Positions 24,690-32,814 of a DNA stretch of 64,000 nucleotides are shown here, one piece after another. Below the pieces are notes generated by a model. That model worked only from the letters and a program-made list of their open reading frames with translations, ran no database searches and had not been told where the DNA came from. A program made the translations under genes and the position numbers. Position 1 is the stretch's first letter, and every line of letters starts with the position of its first letter. Source of the DNA: Actinokineospora alba (GTDB taxonomy: Bacteria > Actinomycetota > Actinomycetes > Mycobacteriales > Pseudonocardiaceae); the NCBI RefSeq assembly GCF_004362515.1, contig NZ_SNXU01000001.1, positions 2,604,001 to 2,668,000 of the forward strand, in the 5' to 3' direction.

Positions 24690-25010
24690 ATGACGGACGC
24701 GCTGCGTGGTCACCTCGACGCTGTCCTGCTCGCCACGCTCGATGGCAGGCGCCTGCACGGCTACGGGATCATCGAGACAGTCCAGGCCCGTACCAAAGGC
24801 GCGTTGGACCTGCCCACCGGCACCGTCTACCCGGCGCTGCGCAGGCTGGAGAACGCCGGTTACCTGCACAGCGAGTGGAGCACCGTCTCCGGCAGGCAGC
24901 GCCGCACCTACCAGCTCACCCGCGCCGGTCTCGACGCCCTCGCCGCCAAGCGGGCCGCCTGGCGCGAGTTCACCTCCACCATCGGGACCGTCCTCGAACC
25001 CGTGACCTAG
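24690..25010 (+). CDS. PadR-family transcriptional regulator
   Basis: A 106-aa winged-helix regulator of the PadR family. LLATLDGRRLHGYGIIETVQ leads to LPTGTVYPALRRLENAGYL (the diagnostic YPALRRLE recognition helix) and a beta-wing (GRQRRTYQLTRAGLDAL). The short form lacks the long C-terminal coiled coil. PadR proteins often control neighbouring membrane or efflux genes. The next genes on the strand are a DivIVA-like protein 35 bp downstream and SRPBCC and tag genes, so their co-regulation is possible but not shown. Confidence 0.9.
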   Translation: MTDALRGHLDAVLLATLDGRRLHGYGIIETVQARTKGALDLPTGTVYPALRRLENAGYLHSEWSTVSGRQRRTYQLTRAGLDALAAKRAAWREFTSTIGTVLEPVT

Positions 25011-25045
25011 TGGTGTGTCCTCCGACGTCGTGACACGATCGCGGG

Positions 25046-25354
25046 GTGACCACCGCGCTCCTCTACCTCGTCGTGATGATGCTCGTCGCGGCGGTGGTGT
25101 TCCTGCTCGTCTCCGTCGTCTTCGGCCGCGGCGAGGAACTTCCCGCCCTGCCGCCCGGCGCCTCGCCGACCCGGCTGCCCGCTGACGGCGTCACCGGCGA
25201 CGACCTGCGGTCCGTGCGCTTCCAGCTCGTGCTGCGCGGCTACAAGATGACCGAGGTCGACTGGGTCCTGCGCCGCGTCGGCGACGAGCTCGACGACCTG
25301 CGGGCCCGGGTGGCCGAACTCGAAGCCCAACAGCAGGCGGACAGCGACGCGTGA
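25046..25354 (+). CDS. Small DivIVA-domain membrane protein (Rv1209-like)
   Basis: A 102-aa protein. An N-terminal membrane helix (ALLYLVVMMLVAAVVFLLVSVVF, about 4-26) is followed by a Pro-rich link and a DivIVA-type segment (FQLVLRGYKMTEVDWVLRRV) leading into a short coiled coil (LDDLRARVAELEAQ). The RGYxxxEVDxxL pattern is the conserved DivIVA/Wag31 curvature-sensing motif. It probably localises to poles or septum. GTG 25046 starts a run of overlapping genes (GTGA with the SRPBCC gene). Position next to tag and near gpgS matches Rv1209. Confidence 0.9.
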   Translation: MTTALLYLVVMMLVAAVVFLLVSVVFGRGEELPALPPGASPTRLPADGVTGDDLRSVRFQLVLRGYKMTEVDWVLRRVGDELDDLRARVAELEAQQQADSDA

Positions 25355-25785
25355 TCATCGCGGTCACCGAGGAGGTCGACGTCGCCGCACCGGCCGAGGC
25401 CACCTGGGCGGCGATCACCGACTGGGCCCGCCAGGGCGAGTGGATGCTCGGCACCCACGTCGACGTCACCGCGGGCGACGGCCGCGGCGTCGGGTCCCGG
25501 CTCTCGGCGTTCACCGGTGTCGGTCCCCTCGGGTTCACTGACACCGTGGACATCACCGCCTGGGACCCGCCCACCCGCTGCGCGGTCCGCCACACGGGCA
25601 CGTTCGTGCGCGGCACCGGGCTGTTCGAGGTCCGCCCGCGCGGCGCCGAGTCGACGTTCGTCTGGCACGAGCGGCTCGAAGCCGGACCCGTGATCGGCCT
25701 GGGCTGGAAGGTCGTCGGACCCGCGTTCCGCGCGGGCATCCGCTACTCGCTGCGCCGCTTCGCGCGATTCGCGGAGGCACGATGA
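25351..25785 (+). CDS. SRPBCC-family protein (polyketide cyclase/START-like fold)
   Basis: A 144-aa member of the Bet v1-like superfamily. The N-terminal beta strand VTEEVDVAAPAEATWAAITD with W(a)A(a)ITDWARQGEW is the family hallmark, followed by beta strands ending in RYSLRRFARFAE, the long C-terminal helix. It would bind a hydrophobic ligand; the ligand is unknown. It is translationally coupled on both sides (GTGA with the DivIVA-like gene, ATGA with tag). Confidence 0.85.
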   Translation: MIIAVTEEVDVAAPAEATWAAITDWARQGEWMLGTHVDVTAGDGRGVGSRLSAFTGVGPLGFTDTVDITAWDPPTRCAVRHTGTFVRGTGLFEVRPRGAESTFVWHERLEAGPVIGLGWKVVGPAFRAGIRYSLRRFARFAEAR

Positions 25786-26336
25786 CCGAGCGCATCCGCT
25801 GCCCTTGGGGCGACAGCACCCCCGACTACGCCGAGTACCACGACACCGAGTGGGGCGTCCCCCTGCGCGGCCGCGACGAGCTCTACGAGCGGATCAGCCT
25901 GGAAGCCTTCCAGTCCGGCCTGTCGTGGATCACGATTCTGCGCAAGCGCGAAGGCTTCCGGGCCGCGTTCGAGGGCTTCGTCCCCGAGAAGGTCGCCGCG
26001 TTCACCGAGGCCGACGTCGAGCGGCTGATGGCCGACGCCTCGATCGTGCGCAACCGGATGAAGATCGAGGCCACCATCCGCAACGCCCGCGCGATCCTCG
26101 ACCTCGACACCCCGCTCGACGACCTGCTCTGGTCCTTCGCCCCGACCGACGACCGCCCGAGGCCCGCCACCCTCGCCGACGTCCCCGCCGTCACGGCGGA
26201 GTCGAAGGCGATGGCCAAGGACCTCAAGCGGCGCGGCTTCGCATTCGTCGGCCCCACCACCTGCTACGCGTTGATGCAGGCCACGGGCATGGTCGACGAC
26301 CACATCGAGACCTGCTGGCGCGCTACTTCCCGGTGA
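25782..26336 (+). CDS. tag: DNA-3-methyladenine glycosylase I (Tag)
   Basis: A 184-aa base-excision repair enzyme that removes 3-methyladenine from alkylated DNA. Conserved elements are RCPWGDSTPDYAEYHDTEWG, with Cys7 and His20 zinc ligands, EAFQSGLSWITILRKREGFR, AFVGPTTCYALMQATGM and the C-terminal DDHIETCW (His and Cys completing the zinc site). The start overlaps the SRPBCC stop. The final 14 bp overlap the convergent enoyl-CoA hydratase gene. Position corresponds to Rv1210. Confidence 0.94.
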   Translation: MTERIRCPWGDSTPDYAEYHDTEWGVPLRGRDELYERISLEAFQSGLSWITILRKREGFRAAFEGFVPEKVAAFTEADVERLMADASIVRNRMKIEATIRNARAILDLDTPLDDLLWSFAPTDDRPRPATLADVPAVTAESKAMAKDLKRRGFAFVGPTTCYALMQATGMVDDHIETCWRATSR

Positions 26337-27111
26337 AGTTCGGCTTGCGCTTGGCCACGAAGGCGTCGACCGCTTCCTTGTGGTCGCTGGTGGCGCCCGC
26401 CTCGGCCTGCGTGCGGCCCTCGACGGCGAGGCCCTCGGCCAGCGGCCCGCCCGCCGACGCCAGCATCGCTTCCTTGATCTTCGCGTAGGCCGTCGTCGGG
26501 CCCGCCGCCATGGTCTGGGCGAGGGCCTGCGCGGTGCTCAGCACGTCCTCCGGCGCCACGACCTGGGTGACCATGCCGATCCGCAGCGCCTCCTCGGCGT
26601 CGACCGGCTTGGCGAGCAGCATCATCTCCATGGCCCGGCCGTAGCCGATCAGCCTGGGCAGCGTCCACGCCGCACCCGAGTCGGCGGTCAGGCCGACGTT
26701 GGCGAAAGCCATCAGGAACTTCGCCGTCGACGCGGTGATCCGCAGGTCACAGGCGTAGGCGAAGGACGCGCCCGCGCCCGCGGCCATGCCGTTGACCGCG
26801 GCGATGATCGGCTTGGGCAGGCCGGTGATCGCCGAGACGATCGGGTTGTAGTGCTTGTCCACAGTCGACAGCGGCGCCGGGTCCCCGGCGGCCAGCAGCG
26901 CCATGTGCTCCTTGAGGTCCTGCCCCGCGCAGAACGCCTTGCCCGCGCCGGTGAGGACGACCGCGCGCACCGAGTCGTCGGCCGCGGCGGCCTCCAGGGC
27001 GGCGAGCAGGTCTTCCTTGAGCTCGACGGTCAGCGAGTTGAACGCGTCCGGGCGGTTCAGGGTGAGCGTCCGAACACCGGCCTGGTCCTCGATCAACAAC
27101 GGCTTAGACAC
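26323..27111 (-). CDS. Enoyl-CoA hydratase/isomerase family protein (PaaG-like)
   Basis: A 262-aa crotonase-fold enzyme. The oxyanion-hole elements AFCAGQDLKEH and NGMAAGAGASFAYACD are present, as is the GLTADSGAAWTLPRLIGYGR segment around the usual second catalytic residue. The ADSG/AAW form resembles the PaaG/PaaB isomerase-hydratase branch rather than classic EchA. It is transcribed after the PaaX-type regulator 20 bp upstream, so the pair probably handles an acyl-CoA in aromatic or fatty acid breakdown. Substrate unproven. It converges on tag with a 14-bp overlap. Confidence 0.86.
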   Translation of the reverse strand: MSKPLLIEDQAGVRTLTLNRPDAFNSLTVELKEDLLAALEAAAADDSVRAVVLTGAGKAFCAGQDLKEHMALLAAGDPAPLSTVDKHYNPIVSAITGLPKPIIAAVNGMAAGAGASFAYACDLRITASTAKFLMAFANVGLTADSGAAWTLPRLIGYGRAMEMMLLAKPVDAEEALRIGMVTQVVAPEDVLSTAQALAQTMAAGPTTAYAKIKEAMLASAGGPLAEGLAVEGRTQAEAGATSDHKEAVDAFVAKRKPNFTGK

Positions 27112-27131
27112 AGCCCCTACCTTCCTGCGGA

Positions 27132-28001
27132 TTAAGCGGTGGACCTCTGCTTACCACCTCGGGTCAGGCAGTCGTCGAGGAACTTTGTCACAGCCGGAGC
27201 AAGGCGGGCGGTGTGCCGGTCGAAGAACTCCGCCGCCGCGCGGCCCGGCCAGTCCTCCGGCAGCAGGTCGGCGGGCAGGCCAGGGTCGCGGAAGAGGAAT
27301 TTGCGCCACGAGTGCAGCAGCCGCTGTGACGCGGCGAACGCCTCCGCGGGCACCGAGCCGTCGACCGCGGCCATGATCGGCTCCCACATCGCGACGAACC
27401 CGGTGTAGTCCGCGCCCAGTTCGTCGAGGTCCCAGGCGGTGGCGGCCAACTCGGCGTCGGCGCCGTCGTGGGCGCCGTGGAAGACCCGCGCGGGCACGTC
27501 GGCGAGCACGTCGGCCAGTTCCGGCGACGGGCGCGGCGCTACCCAGGTCGCCGGGCCGAGCGGGCCGTAGCCGAGCAGCCGCAGCGACGACGCGAGCCGC
27601 TCCCGGGCGACCCGGCCGGGCAGTTCCTCCAGCACCACGACGTGCCAGCGTCCGTCCCATGTGGACGGGCCGGTGCGGTAGATGCGGGCCGCGGCCTCGT
27701 CGAGCCTGCGCTCCGCGCGCGGGGTCAGGGCGTAGCCGGGGCCCTCGGGCAGCCGCACCGGGACCAGCCAGCCCTGTCGCACCATGCGGGACACGGCGGT
27801 CCGGATCGCGGGCGCGCCGAAGTCCAGCGGTTCGAGGAGCCGGACGAGCGCGGCGATGGCCGCGGCGCCCCCGCGCCCCCGCAGGTAACCGCCGTAGACG
27901 TCGAATAAGGCCGAACGTGCGCGCACGACGACGGAGTCTGTCAGTCCCCGTGGGCGGTGCGCCACCTGGCTTCCAGCCCATCTTGGCCTGTCAGCCGACA
28001 C
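27132..28001 (-). CDS. PaaX-family transcriptional regulator
   Basis: A 289-aa regulator. PaaX proteins are GntR-like winged helix repressors released by phenylacetyl-CoA or similar acyl-CoA ligands. Visible are the N-terminal HTH (APAIRTAVSRMVRQGWLVPV) and the PaaX C-terminal core (RWHVVVLEELPGR.. LRLLGYGPLGPATWVAPR and FPxD-like LLPEDWPGRAA). The start is taken at GTG 28001; a GTG about 40 nt inside is an alternative. It precedes the enoyl-CoA hydratase gene and is likely to autoregulate that operon. Confidence 0.88.
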   Translation of the reverse strand: MSADRPRWAGSQVAHRPRGLTDSVVVRARSALFDVYGGYLRGRGGAAAIAALVRLLEPLDFGAPAIRTAVSRMVRQGWLVPVRLPEGPGYALTPRAERRLDEAAARIYRTGPSTWDGRWHVVVLEELPGRVARERLASSLRLLGYGPLGPATWVAPRPSPELADVLADVPARVFHGAHDGADAELAATAWDLDELGADYTGFVAMWEPIMAAVDGSVPAEAFAASQRLLHSWRKFLFRDPGLPADLLPEDWPGRAAAEFFDRHTARLAPAVTKFLDDCLTRGGKQRSTA

Positions 28002-28107
28002 GCGATGATCGGTTCGATTTCACCGGTGAGACCGGATAGGGGAGAATGTCACCGACTCGGCCGATTCATTTGGTCGGGTGGGCGAGCTATGACGGAGGGA
28101 GCACGCT

Positions 28108-28275
28108 ATGGCGGCCATGAAGCCCCGGACCGGAGACGGTCCCCTCGAGGTGACTAAGGAGGGTCGGGGCATCGTGATGCGCGTCCCACTGGAGGGCGGT
28201 GGACGCCTCGTGGTCGAGATGACGCCCGAGGAGGCCAGCGACCTGGGCGACGCGCTCAAGGTCGCCGCGGGCTGA
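28108..28275 (+). CDS. DUF3117 protein, 55 aa (Rv1211-like)
   Basis: A very short but highly conserved actinobacterial protein: MAAMKPRTGDGPLEVTKEGR at the N-terminus and VMRVPLEGGGRLVVEMTPEEA after it, almost identical to Rv1211 as I recall it. ATG 28108 has GGAGGGAGC upstream (about 28095-28103). It sits alone between paaX and the aminopeptidase. No function is established. Extreme conservation and small size suggest a core structural or regulatory partner. Confidence 0.92.
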   Translation: MAAMKPRTGDGPLEVTKEGRGIVMRVPLEGGGRLVVEMTPEEASDLGDALKVAAG

Positions 28276-28325
28276 TCTGTCCTGATTCACAAACCCTGAG
28301 CCTTACCCACTGCACGGAGGAATGT

Positions 28326-29822
28326 TTGTCCACGCCGGTGCCGACCTTGCCGACGACGCTGCCCGACGTGGAGGTGACCGCGAGCCCCCGCAAGGGGGTG
28401 CCGCTCGTAGTGCTCAGCCGCACGTCGGCCGACGGTCCGCCGGAGTTCGGCCCCGGCGGGGACCGGCTGCCCGAAGCGTGGGCCGACCTGGTGGCGTTCA
28501 CCGGGGCGGCGGGCGAGGCCCAGGCCGGTCCGGTCGATTCCGGTGTCCGCTGGGTGCTCGGTCTGGGGGACGGTGAGTCGGCGAAGTGGCGTTCGGCGGG
28601 CGCGGCCCTGGTCCGCGCGGCCGAGGCCACATTGGACGGTGCGAAGTCGGCCGCCGACCGCGGCCTGCAGGTCGAACTGCCCGCGGACGCGGGTGCCGAC
28701 GAGGTCGCGGCGTTCGTCCGCGGCGTCGTGCTGGGTGGCTACAAGTTCAAGGTGACCGCCGAGGAGCCCAAGCCGCGCGTGCGCGGCCTGCGGCTGGTGG
28801 TCCCCGACGGGGAGCGTCGCGACGAGATCGACGCCGCGGCCAGACGGTCCGCCGTCCTGGCCGCGGCGACCTCGTTCGCCCGTGACCTGGCCAACGCGCC
28901 GTCCAACGTCAAGGACCCGGCCTGGCTGGCCAAGACCGCGGCCAAGGCGGCGGGCAAGGTCGCCGGACTCGGCGCGGAGATCCGCGACGAGCGCTGGCTC
29001 GCGAGCAACGGTTTCGGCGGCGTCCTGGCTGTGGGCGGCGGGTCCGAGCGGCCGCCGCGGCTGCTGGAGCTGTCCTGGAACCCGAAGGGCGCGACCGGCC
29101 CGCACGTCGTGCTGGTCGGCAAGGGCATCACCTTCGACACCGGCGGCATCTCGATCAAGCCCGCCGAGGGCATGCACCTGATGCGCACCGACATGGCCGG
29201 TGGCGGCGCCGTCATCGCGGCGATGGTCGCGATCGGCACGCTCGGCCTGCCGGTGCGGGTCACCGCGCTGGTGCCGTGCGCGGAGAACCACGTCTCCGGG
29301 TCGTCGTACCGGCCCGGCGACATCGTGACCCACTACGGCGGCACCACCACCGAGGTCACCAACACCGACGCCGAGGGCCGCATGGTCCTGGCCGACGCGC
29401 TGGCCTACGCGAGGGCGACGCTCAAGCCCGACCTGCTGGTCGACGTCGCCACCCTGACCGGCGCGATGAAGGTCAGCCTCGGCATGCGCACCGCGGGCCT
29501 GTTCGCCACCGACGACGCCCTGGCCGAGCGGCTGCGCGAGGCGGGCGCCCGGGTCGGCGAGGCCTTCTGGCGGATGCCGCTGCTCGAAGAGCAGTTCGCC
29601 GACGCCGTGGTCAGCGAGGTCGCCGACATCCGGCAGTGCCCGAGCGGCCCTGGCGGCATCACCGCGGCCCTGTTCCTGCGCCAGTTCACCGGGGACACCC
29701 CGTGGGCGCACCTGGACATCGCGGGTCCGGCGCGGTCGGACAAGTCCTACGACGACGTGGTGCCCGGCGCCACCGGGTTCGCCGCGCGCACGCTCGTGGA
29801 GCTGGTGGCCTCGTACACCTGA
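28326..29822 (+). CDS. pepA: Leucyl aminopeptidase (M17, PepA family)
   Basis: A 498-aa cytosolic aminopeptidase with the two-metal M17 centre: VGKGITFDTGGISIKP (Lys266, Asp271 and catalytic Lys278), Asp289 in RTDMAGGGAV and NTDAEGRMVLADAL (Asp348, Glu350, catalytic Arg352). It releases N-terminal residues in peptide turnover. The start is TTG 28326 behind GGAGG (28316-28320); the ATG at 28322 is out of frame. The last 76 bp overlap the antisense GtrA gene. Length matches the family. Confidence 0.92.
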   Translation: MSTPVPTLPTTLPDVEVTASPRKGVPLVVLSRTSADGPPEFGPGGDRLPEAWADLVAFTGAAGEAQAGPVDSGVRWVLGLGDGESAKWRSAGAALVRAAEATLDGAKSAADRGLQVELPADAGADEVAAFVRGVVLGGYKFKVTAEEPKPRVRGLRLVVPDGERRDEIDAAARRSAVLAAATSFARDLANAPSNVKDPAWLAKTAAKAAGKVAGLGAEIRDERWLASNGFGGVLAVGGGSERPPRLLELSWNPKGATGPHVVLVGKGITFDTGGISIKPAEGMHLMRTDMAGGGAVIAAMVAIGTLGLPVRVTALVPCAENHVSGSSYRPGDIVTHYGGTTTEVTNTDAEGRMVLADALAYARATLKPDLLVDVATLTGAMKVSLGMRTAGLFATDDALAERLREAGARVGEAFWRMPLLEEQFADAVVSEVADIRQCPSGPGGITAALFLRQFTGDTPWAHLDIAGPARSDKSYDDVVPGATGFAARTLVELVASYT

Positions 29823-30262
29823 CCGAACACGCGGTCCAGGAACGCGAACTTCGCCACGAACACCGGCAGCCCGCCCAGCAGGTAAGCCATGATCAACACC
29901 AGCGTGCGGGCGTCGCGGTCGACGACCAGTGGCGAGAACACCAGCTCGGCGAGGGTCGTCAGCCCCACCGAGACGAACCCCCCGAGCCCGGTGACCACGA
30001 GATAGCCGACGACCTGCCTGGTCAGCCTCGGCATCCCGCGCTGCCTCCACGCCCACCAGCGGATCATCACGAAGTGCGGGACGGCGCCCGCGACGAACCC
30101 GATCGCGCTGGCCGACGTCGCGTCGAAGCCGCCGGAGGAGTACAGCCCGTACAGCACGAGCTGGGTGATACCGGTCGCGACCATCGAGGCCACCGCGTAC
30201 TTGCTGAACCGCACCCGGTGCCGCGTGACCCAGCGAACCAGTCGACCCTCCACAGCGAACAC
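29747..30262 (-). CDS. GtrA-family membrane protein
   Basis: A 171-aa protein with four predicted membrane helices (about residues 20-42, 48-68, 82-105 and 117-140). The GtrA-type pattern is seen in FSKYAVASMVATGITQLVLY and FVAGAVPHFVMIRWWAW. GtrA-like proteins move or present lipid-linked sugars for wall polysaccharides. The C-terminal tail (VYEATSSTSVRAANPVAPGT) lies opposite the pepA end, so that tail could be an artefact of the overlap; the membrane part stands on its own. GTG 30262 is an uncertain start. It faces glgA 8 bp upstream on the same strand. Confidence 0.8.
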   Translation of the reverse strand: MFAVEGRLVRWVTRHRVRFSKYAVASMVATGITQLVLYGLYSSGGFDATSASAIGFVAGAVPHFVMIRWWAWRQRGMPRLTRQVVGYLVVTGLGGFVSVGLTTLAELVFSPLVVDRDARTLVLIMAYLLGGLPVFVAKFAFLDRVFGQVYEATSSTSVRAANPVAPGTTSS

Positions 30263-30270
30263 AGTAAGTG

Positions 30271-31452
30271 CTACTTCCTGACCGGTTTCTCAGCGGTCAC
30301 CCGCGTGTAGACGGCCACTGTGCGCTCGGCCACCGTCGTCCACGAGAACTCCCGCTCGGCCCGCTCGCGGCCTGCCGCGCCCATCGCGGCCGCCCGTGCG
30401 GGATCAGCGAGTACCCGGTTGACCGCCTCGGCCAACCCCGCGCGGTAGGACTCGGTGTCGGCCTCGTCGTAGTGCACGAGCAGGCCGTTGACGCCGTCGG
30501 CGACCACCTCGGGGATGCCACCCACGTCGGAGGCCACGATCGCGGTCCCGCAGGCCATCGCCTCCAGGTTGACGATGCCCAGCGGTTCGTAGACCGACGG
30601 GCAGACGAACACGGCGGCGTGGCTGAGCACCTGCCGGACCTCGCGCTGTTCGAGCATCCGCTGGATCCAGAAGACCCCTTCGCGCGATTCGGCCAGCTCG
30701 GCGACGGCGGCGCGGGTCTCGGCCTCGATCTCGGGGGTGTCGGGGGCGCCCGCGCACAGCACGATCTGGGCCGCCGGGTCGATCCGGTGGGCGGCGGCGA
30801 TCAGGTGCCCGACCCCCTTCTGGCGGGTGATCCGGCCGATGAACGCCACGATCGGCCGATCCGGGTCGATACCCTCGCTGACCAGCGCGTCCGTCTCCGA
30901 GACCGGGTGGTACTCGGTGGTGTCGATGCCGTTGCGGACCACGTGGACCCGCTCCGGGTCGAGGCTCGGGTAGCAGTCCAGGACGTCGGCGCGCATGCCG
31001 TCGCTGACCGCGATGACCGCCGCCGCCGACTCGTAGGCCGTGCGTTCGATCCAGCAGGACAGCCGGTAGCCGCCGCCGAGCTGCTCGGCCTTCCACGGCC
31101 TGCGCGGCTCCAGCGAGTGCGCGGTGACCACGTGCGGCACATCGTGCAGCAGGGCGGACAGGTGCCCGGCCAGGTTCGCGTACCAGGTGTGGGAGTGGAC
31201 CAGGTCCAGGCCCGCGGTCGCCGCTGTGACCGCCAGGTCGGCCGAGAGCATCCCGAGGGCCGGGTTGACCGCGGACAGGTCCGGCAGCGGGGCGTGCGCG
31301 AAGGCGCCCGGGACCGGTCCGCCGATGCGGTGCACGTCGACGTCGACCAGTCCACGCAGCCGGGGCACCAGCGCCCCCACGTGGACGCCGGCGCCGCCGT
31401 AGACCTCCGGTGGGTACTCGCGTGTCAGCAATCCGATGTGCACGCGCTTCAC
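30271..31452 (-). CDS. glgA: Alpha-maltose-1-phosphate synthase / glycogen synthase (GlgM, GlgA-type)
   Basis: A GT4/GT5-like glycosyltransferase of 393 aa. The actinobacterial Rv1212c-type enzyme uses ADP-glucose and glucose-1-phosphate to make maltose-1-phosphate for the GlgE alpha-glucan pathway. Features are IGLLTREYPPEVYGGAGVHV (donor-site loop), PHVVTAHSLEPRRPW, GRITRQKGVGHLIAAA and VCPSVYEPLGIVNLEAMACG (the ExxxxxxxE donor-binding motif). GTG 31452 fits the family N-terminus; a longer in-frame frame to 31542 adds residues unlike the family. It is divergent from glgC with 119 bp between, so ADP-glucose supply and use share a regulatory region. Confidence 0.9.
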   Translation of the reverse strand: MKRVHIGLLTREYPPEVYGGAGVHVGALVPRLRGLVDVDVHRIGGPVPGAFAHAPLPDLSAVNPALGMLSADLAVTAATAGLDLVHSHTWYANLAGHLSALLHDVPHVVTAHSLEPRRPWKAEQLGGGYRLSCWIERTAYESAAAVIAVSDGMRADVLDCYPSLDPERVHVVRNGIDTTEYHPVSETDALVSEGIDPDRPIVAFIGRITRQKGVGHLIAAAHRIDPAAQIVLCAGAPDTPEIEAETRAAVAELAESREGVFWIQRMLEQREVRQVLSHAAVFVCPSVYEPLGIVNLEAMACGTAIVASDVGGIPEVVADGVNGLLVHYDEADTESYRAGLAEAVNRVLADPARAAAMGAAGRERAEREFSWTTVAERTVAVYTRVTAEKPVRK

Positions 31453-31559
31453 CGTAGTCGCGGGTACCTGGCGGAACGCATTGCGGCGCATGGGTGAACG
31501 TGGGGCGACGAGCGGGCAGGTGGGCGTGTCAGCGGTGGCCACCCTCCGCGATCTCCGGT

Positions 31560-31565
31560 TAGGGT
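31560..31565 (+). promoter_or_regulatory. -10 element of glgC, leaderless transcript predicted
   Basis: TAGGGT lies 6 nt before GTG 31572, the shortest spacing of the set. Confidence 0.5.
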
Positions 31566-31571
31566 CGAGAC

Positions 31572-32789
31572 GTGAAGGGCCGGCCGCGCGTACTAGGCAT
31601 CGTGCTGGCTGGCGGGGAGGGCAAGCGGCTGTGGCCGCTCACCGCCGACCGCGCCAAGCCCGCCGTCCCCTTCGGGGGCAACTACCGGCTCGTCGACTTC
31701 GTCCTGTCGAACCTGGTCAACGGCGGCTTCCACCAGCTGTGCGTGCTCACCCAGTACAAGTCGCACTCGCTCGACCGGCACATCTCCACGACTTGGCGGC
31801 TTTCCAGCGTCCTCGGGCAGTACATCACCCCGGTCCCGGCGCAGCAGCGGCTCGGCCCGCGCTGGTACACCGGCAGCGCCGACGCGATCTTCCAGTCGCT
31901 CAACCTGGTCTATGACGAAGCGCCCGACCACATCGCGGTCTTCGGCGCCGACCACGTCTACCGGATGGACCCGGAGCAGATGCTCGACCGGCACATGGAC
32001 TCCGGCGCGGGTGTCACCGTCGCCGGGATCCGGGTGCCCCGCGCCGAGGCCCGGGCCTTCGGCTGCATCGACTCCGGTGCCGACGGCCGGATCACCCGGT
32101 TCCTGGAGAAGCCCGCCGACCCGCCGTCGGTGCCCGACGACCCGAACGTGACTTTCGCGTCCATGGGCAACTACTTGTTCAAGACCAGCGCGCTCCTCGA
32201 CGCTCTTCGCGCGGACGCGGCGAACCCGGACTCGCTGCACGACATGGGCGGCGACATCATCCCGATGCTGGTCGACGCGGGCACCGCGCACGTCTACGAC
32301 TTCGACGACAACGACGTGCCCGGCGCCACCGAGCGCGACCGCGGCTACTGGCGCGACGTCGGAACCCTGGACGCCTACTACGAGGCCCACCAGGACCTGG
32401 TCTCAGTGCACCCGGTGTTCAACCTCTACAACCAGCGGTGGCCGATCCGGACCGCGACGCCGCCGCTGCCGCCGGCGAAGTTCGTCAACCTGGGGTCCGC
32501 GGTCGAGTCGATCGTCGGCCCGGGGGCGATCATCTCCGGTGCGTCGGTCGTCGACTCGGTGATCAGCGCGGACGTGGTGATCGAGGACGGCGCGGTGGTC
32601 GAGGGCAGCGTGCTGCTGCCGGGCGTGCGGGTCGGGAAGGGCGCGACCGTGCGGCGCGCGATCCTGGACAAGAACGTGATCGTCGCCGACGGCGCCCGCA
32701 TCGGGGTCGACCAAGAGGCCGACCGCCAGCAGTACACGGTGAGCGCGAACGGTGTGGTGGTTCTCGGCAAGGGCGTCCGCGCCGAATGA
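31572..32789 (+). CDS. glgC: Glucose-1-phosphate adenylyltransferase (ADP-glucose pyrophosphorylase, GlgC)
   Basis: A 405-aa enzyme forming ADP-glucose from ATP and glucose-1-phosphate. The N-terminal nucleotidyltransferase domain shows VLAGGEGKRLWPLTADRAKP (the GGxGxRLxPLT loop with the catalytic Arg) and FGADHVYRMD for the metal-binding Asp. FLEKPADPP follows, and the C-terminal left-handed beta-helix (about 300-400) with hexapeptide repeats forms the allosteric domain. GTG 31572 has a -10 hexamer immediately upstream. It is divergent from glgA. In this neighbourhood ADP-glucose feeds both glgA and possibly gpgS products. Confidence 0.95.
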   Translation: MKGRPRVLGIVLAGGEGKRLWPLTADRAKPAVPFGGNYRLVDFVLSNLVNGGFHQLCVLTQYKSHSLDRHISTTWRLSSVLGQYITPVPAQQRLGPRWYTGSADAIFQSLNLVYDEAPDHIAVFGADHVYRMDPEQMLDRHMDSGAGVTVAGIRVPRAEARAFGCIDSGADGRITRFLEKPADPPSVPDDPNVTFASMGNYLFKTSALLDALRADAANPDSLHDMGGDIIPMLVDAGTAHVYDFDDNDVPGATERDRGYWRDVGTLDAYYEAHQDLVSVHPVFNLYNQRWPIRTATPPLPPAKFVNLGSAVESIVGPGAIISGASVVDSVISADVVIEDGAVVEGSVLLPGVRVGKGATVRRAILDKNVIVADGARIGVDQEADRQQYTVSANGVVVLGKGVRAE

Positions 32790-32814
32790 CACAGCGTTCG
32801 TGCCTGGCGCACAG

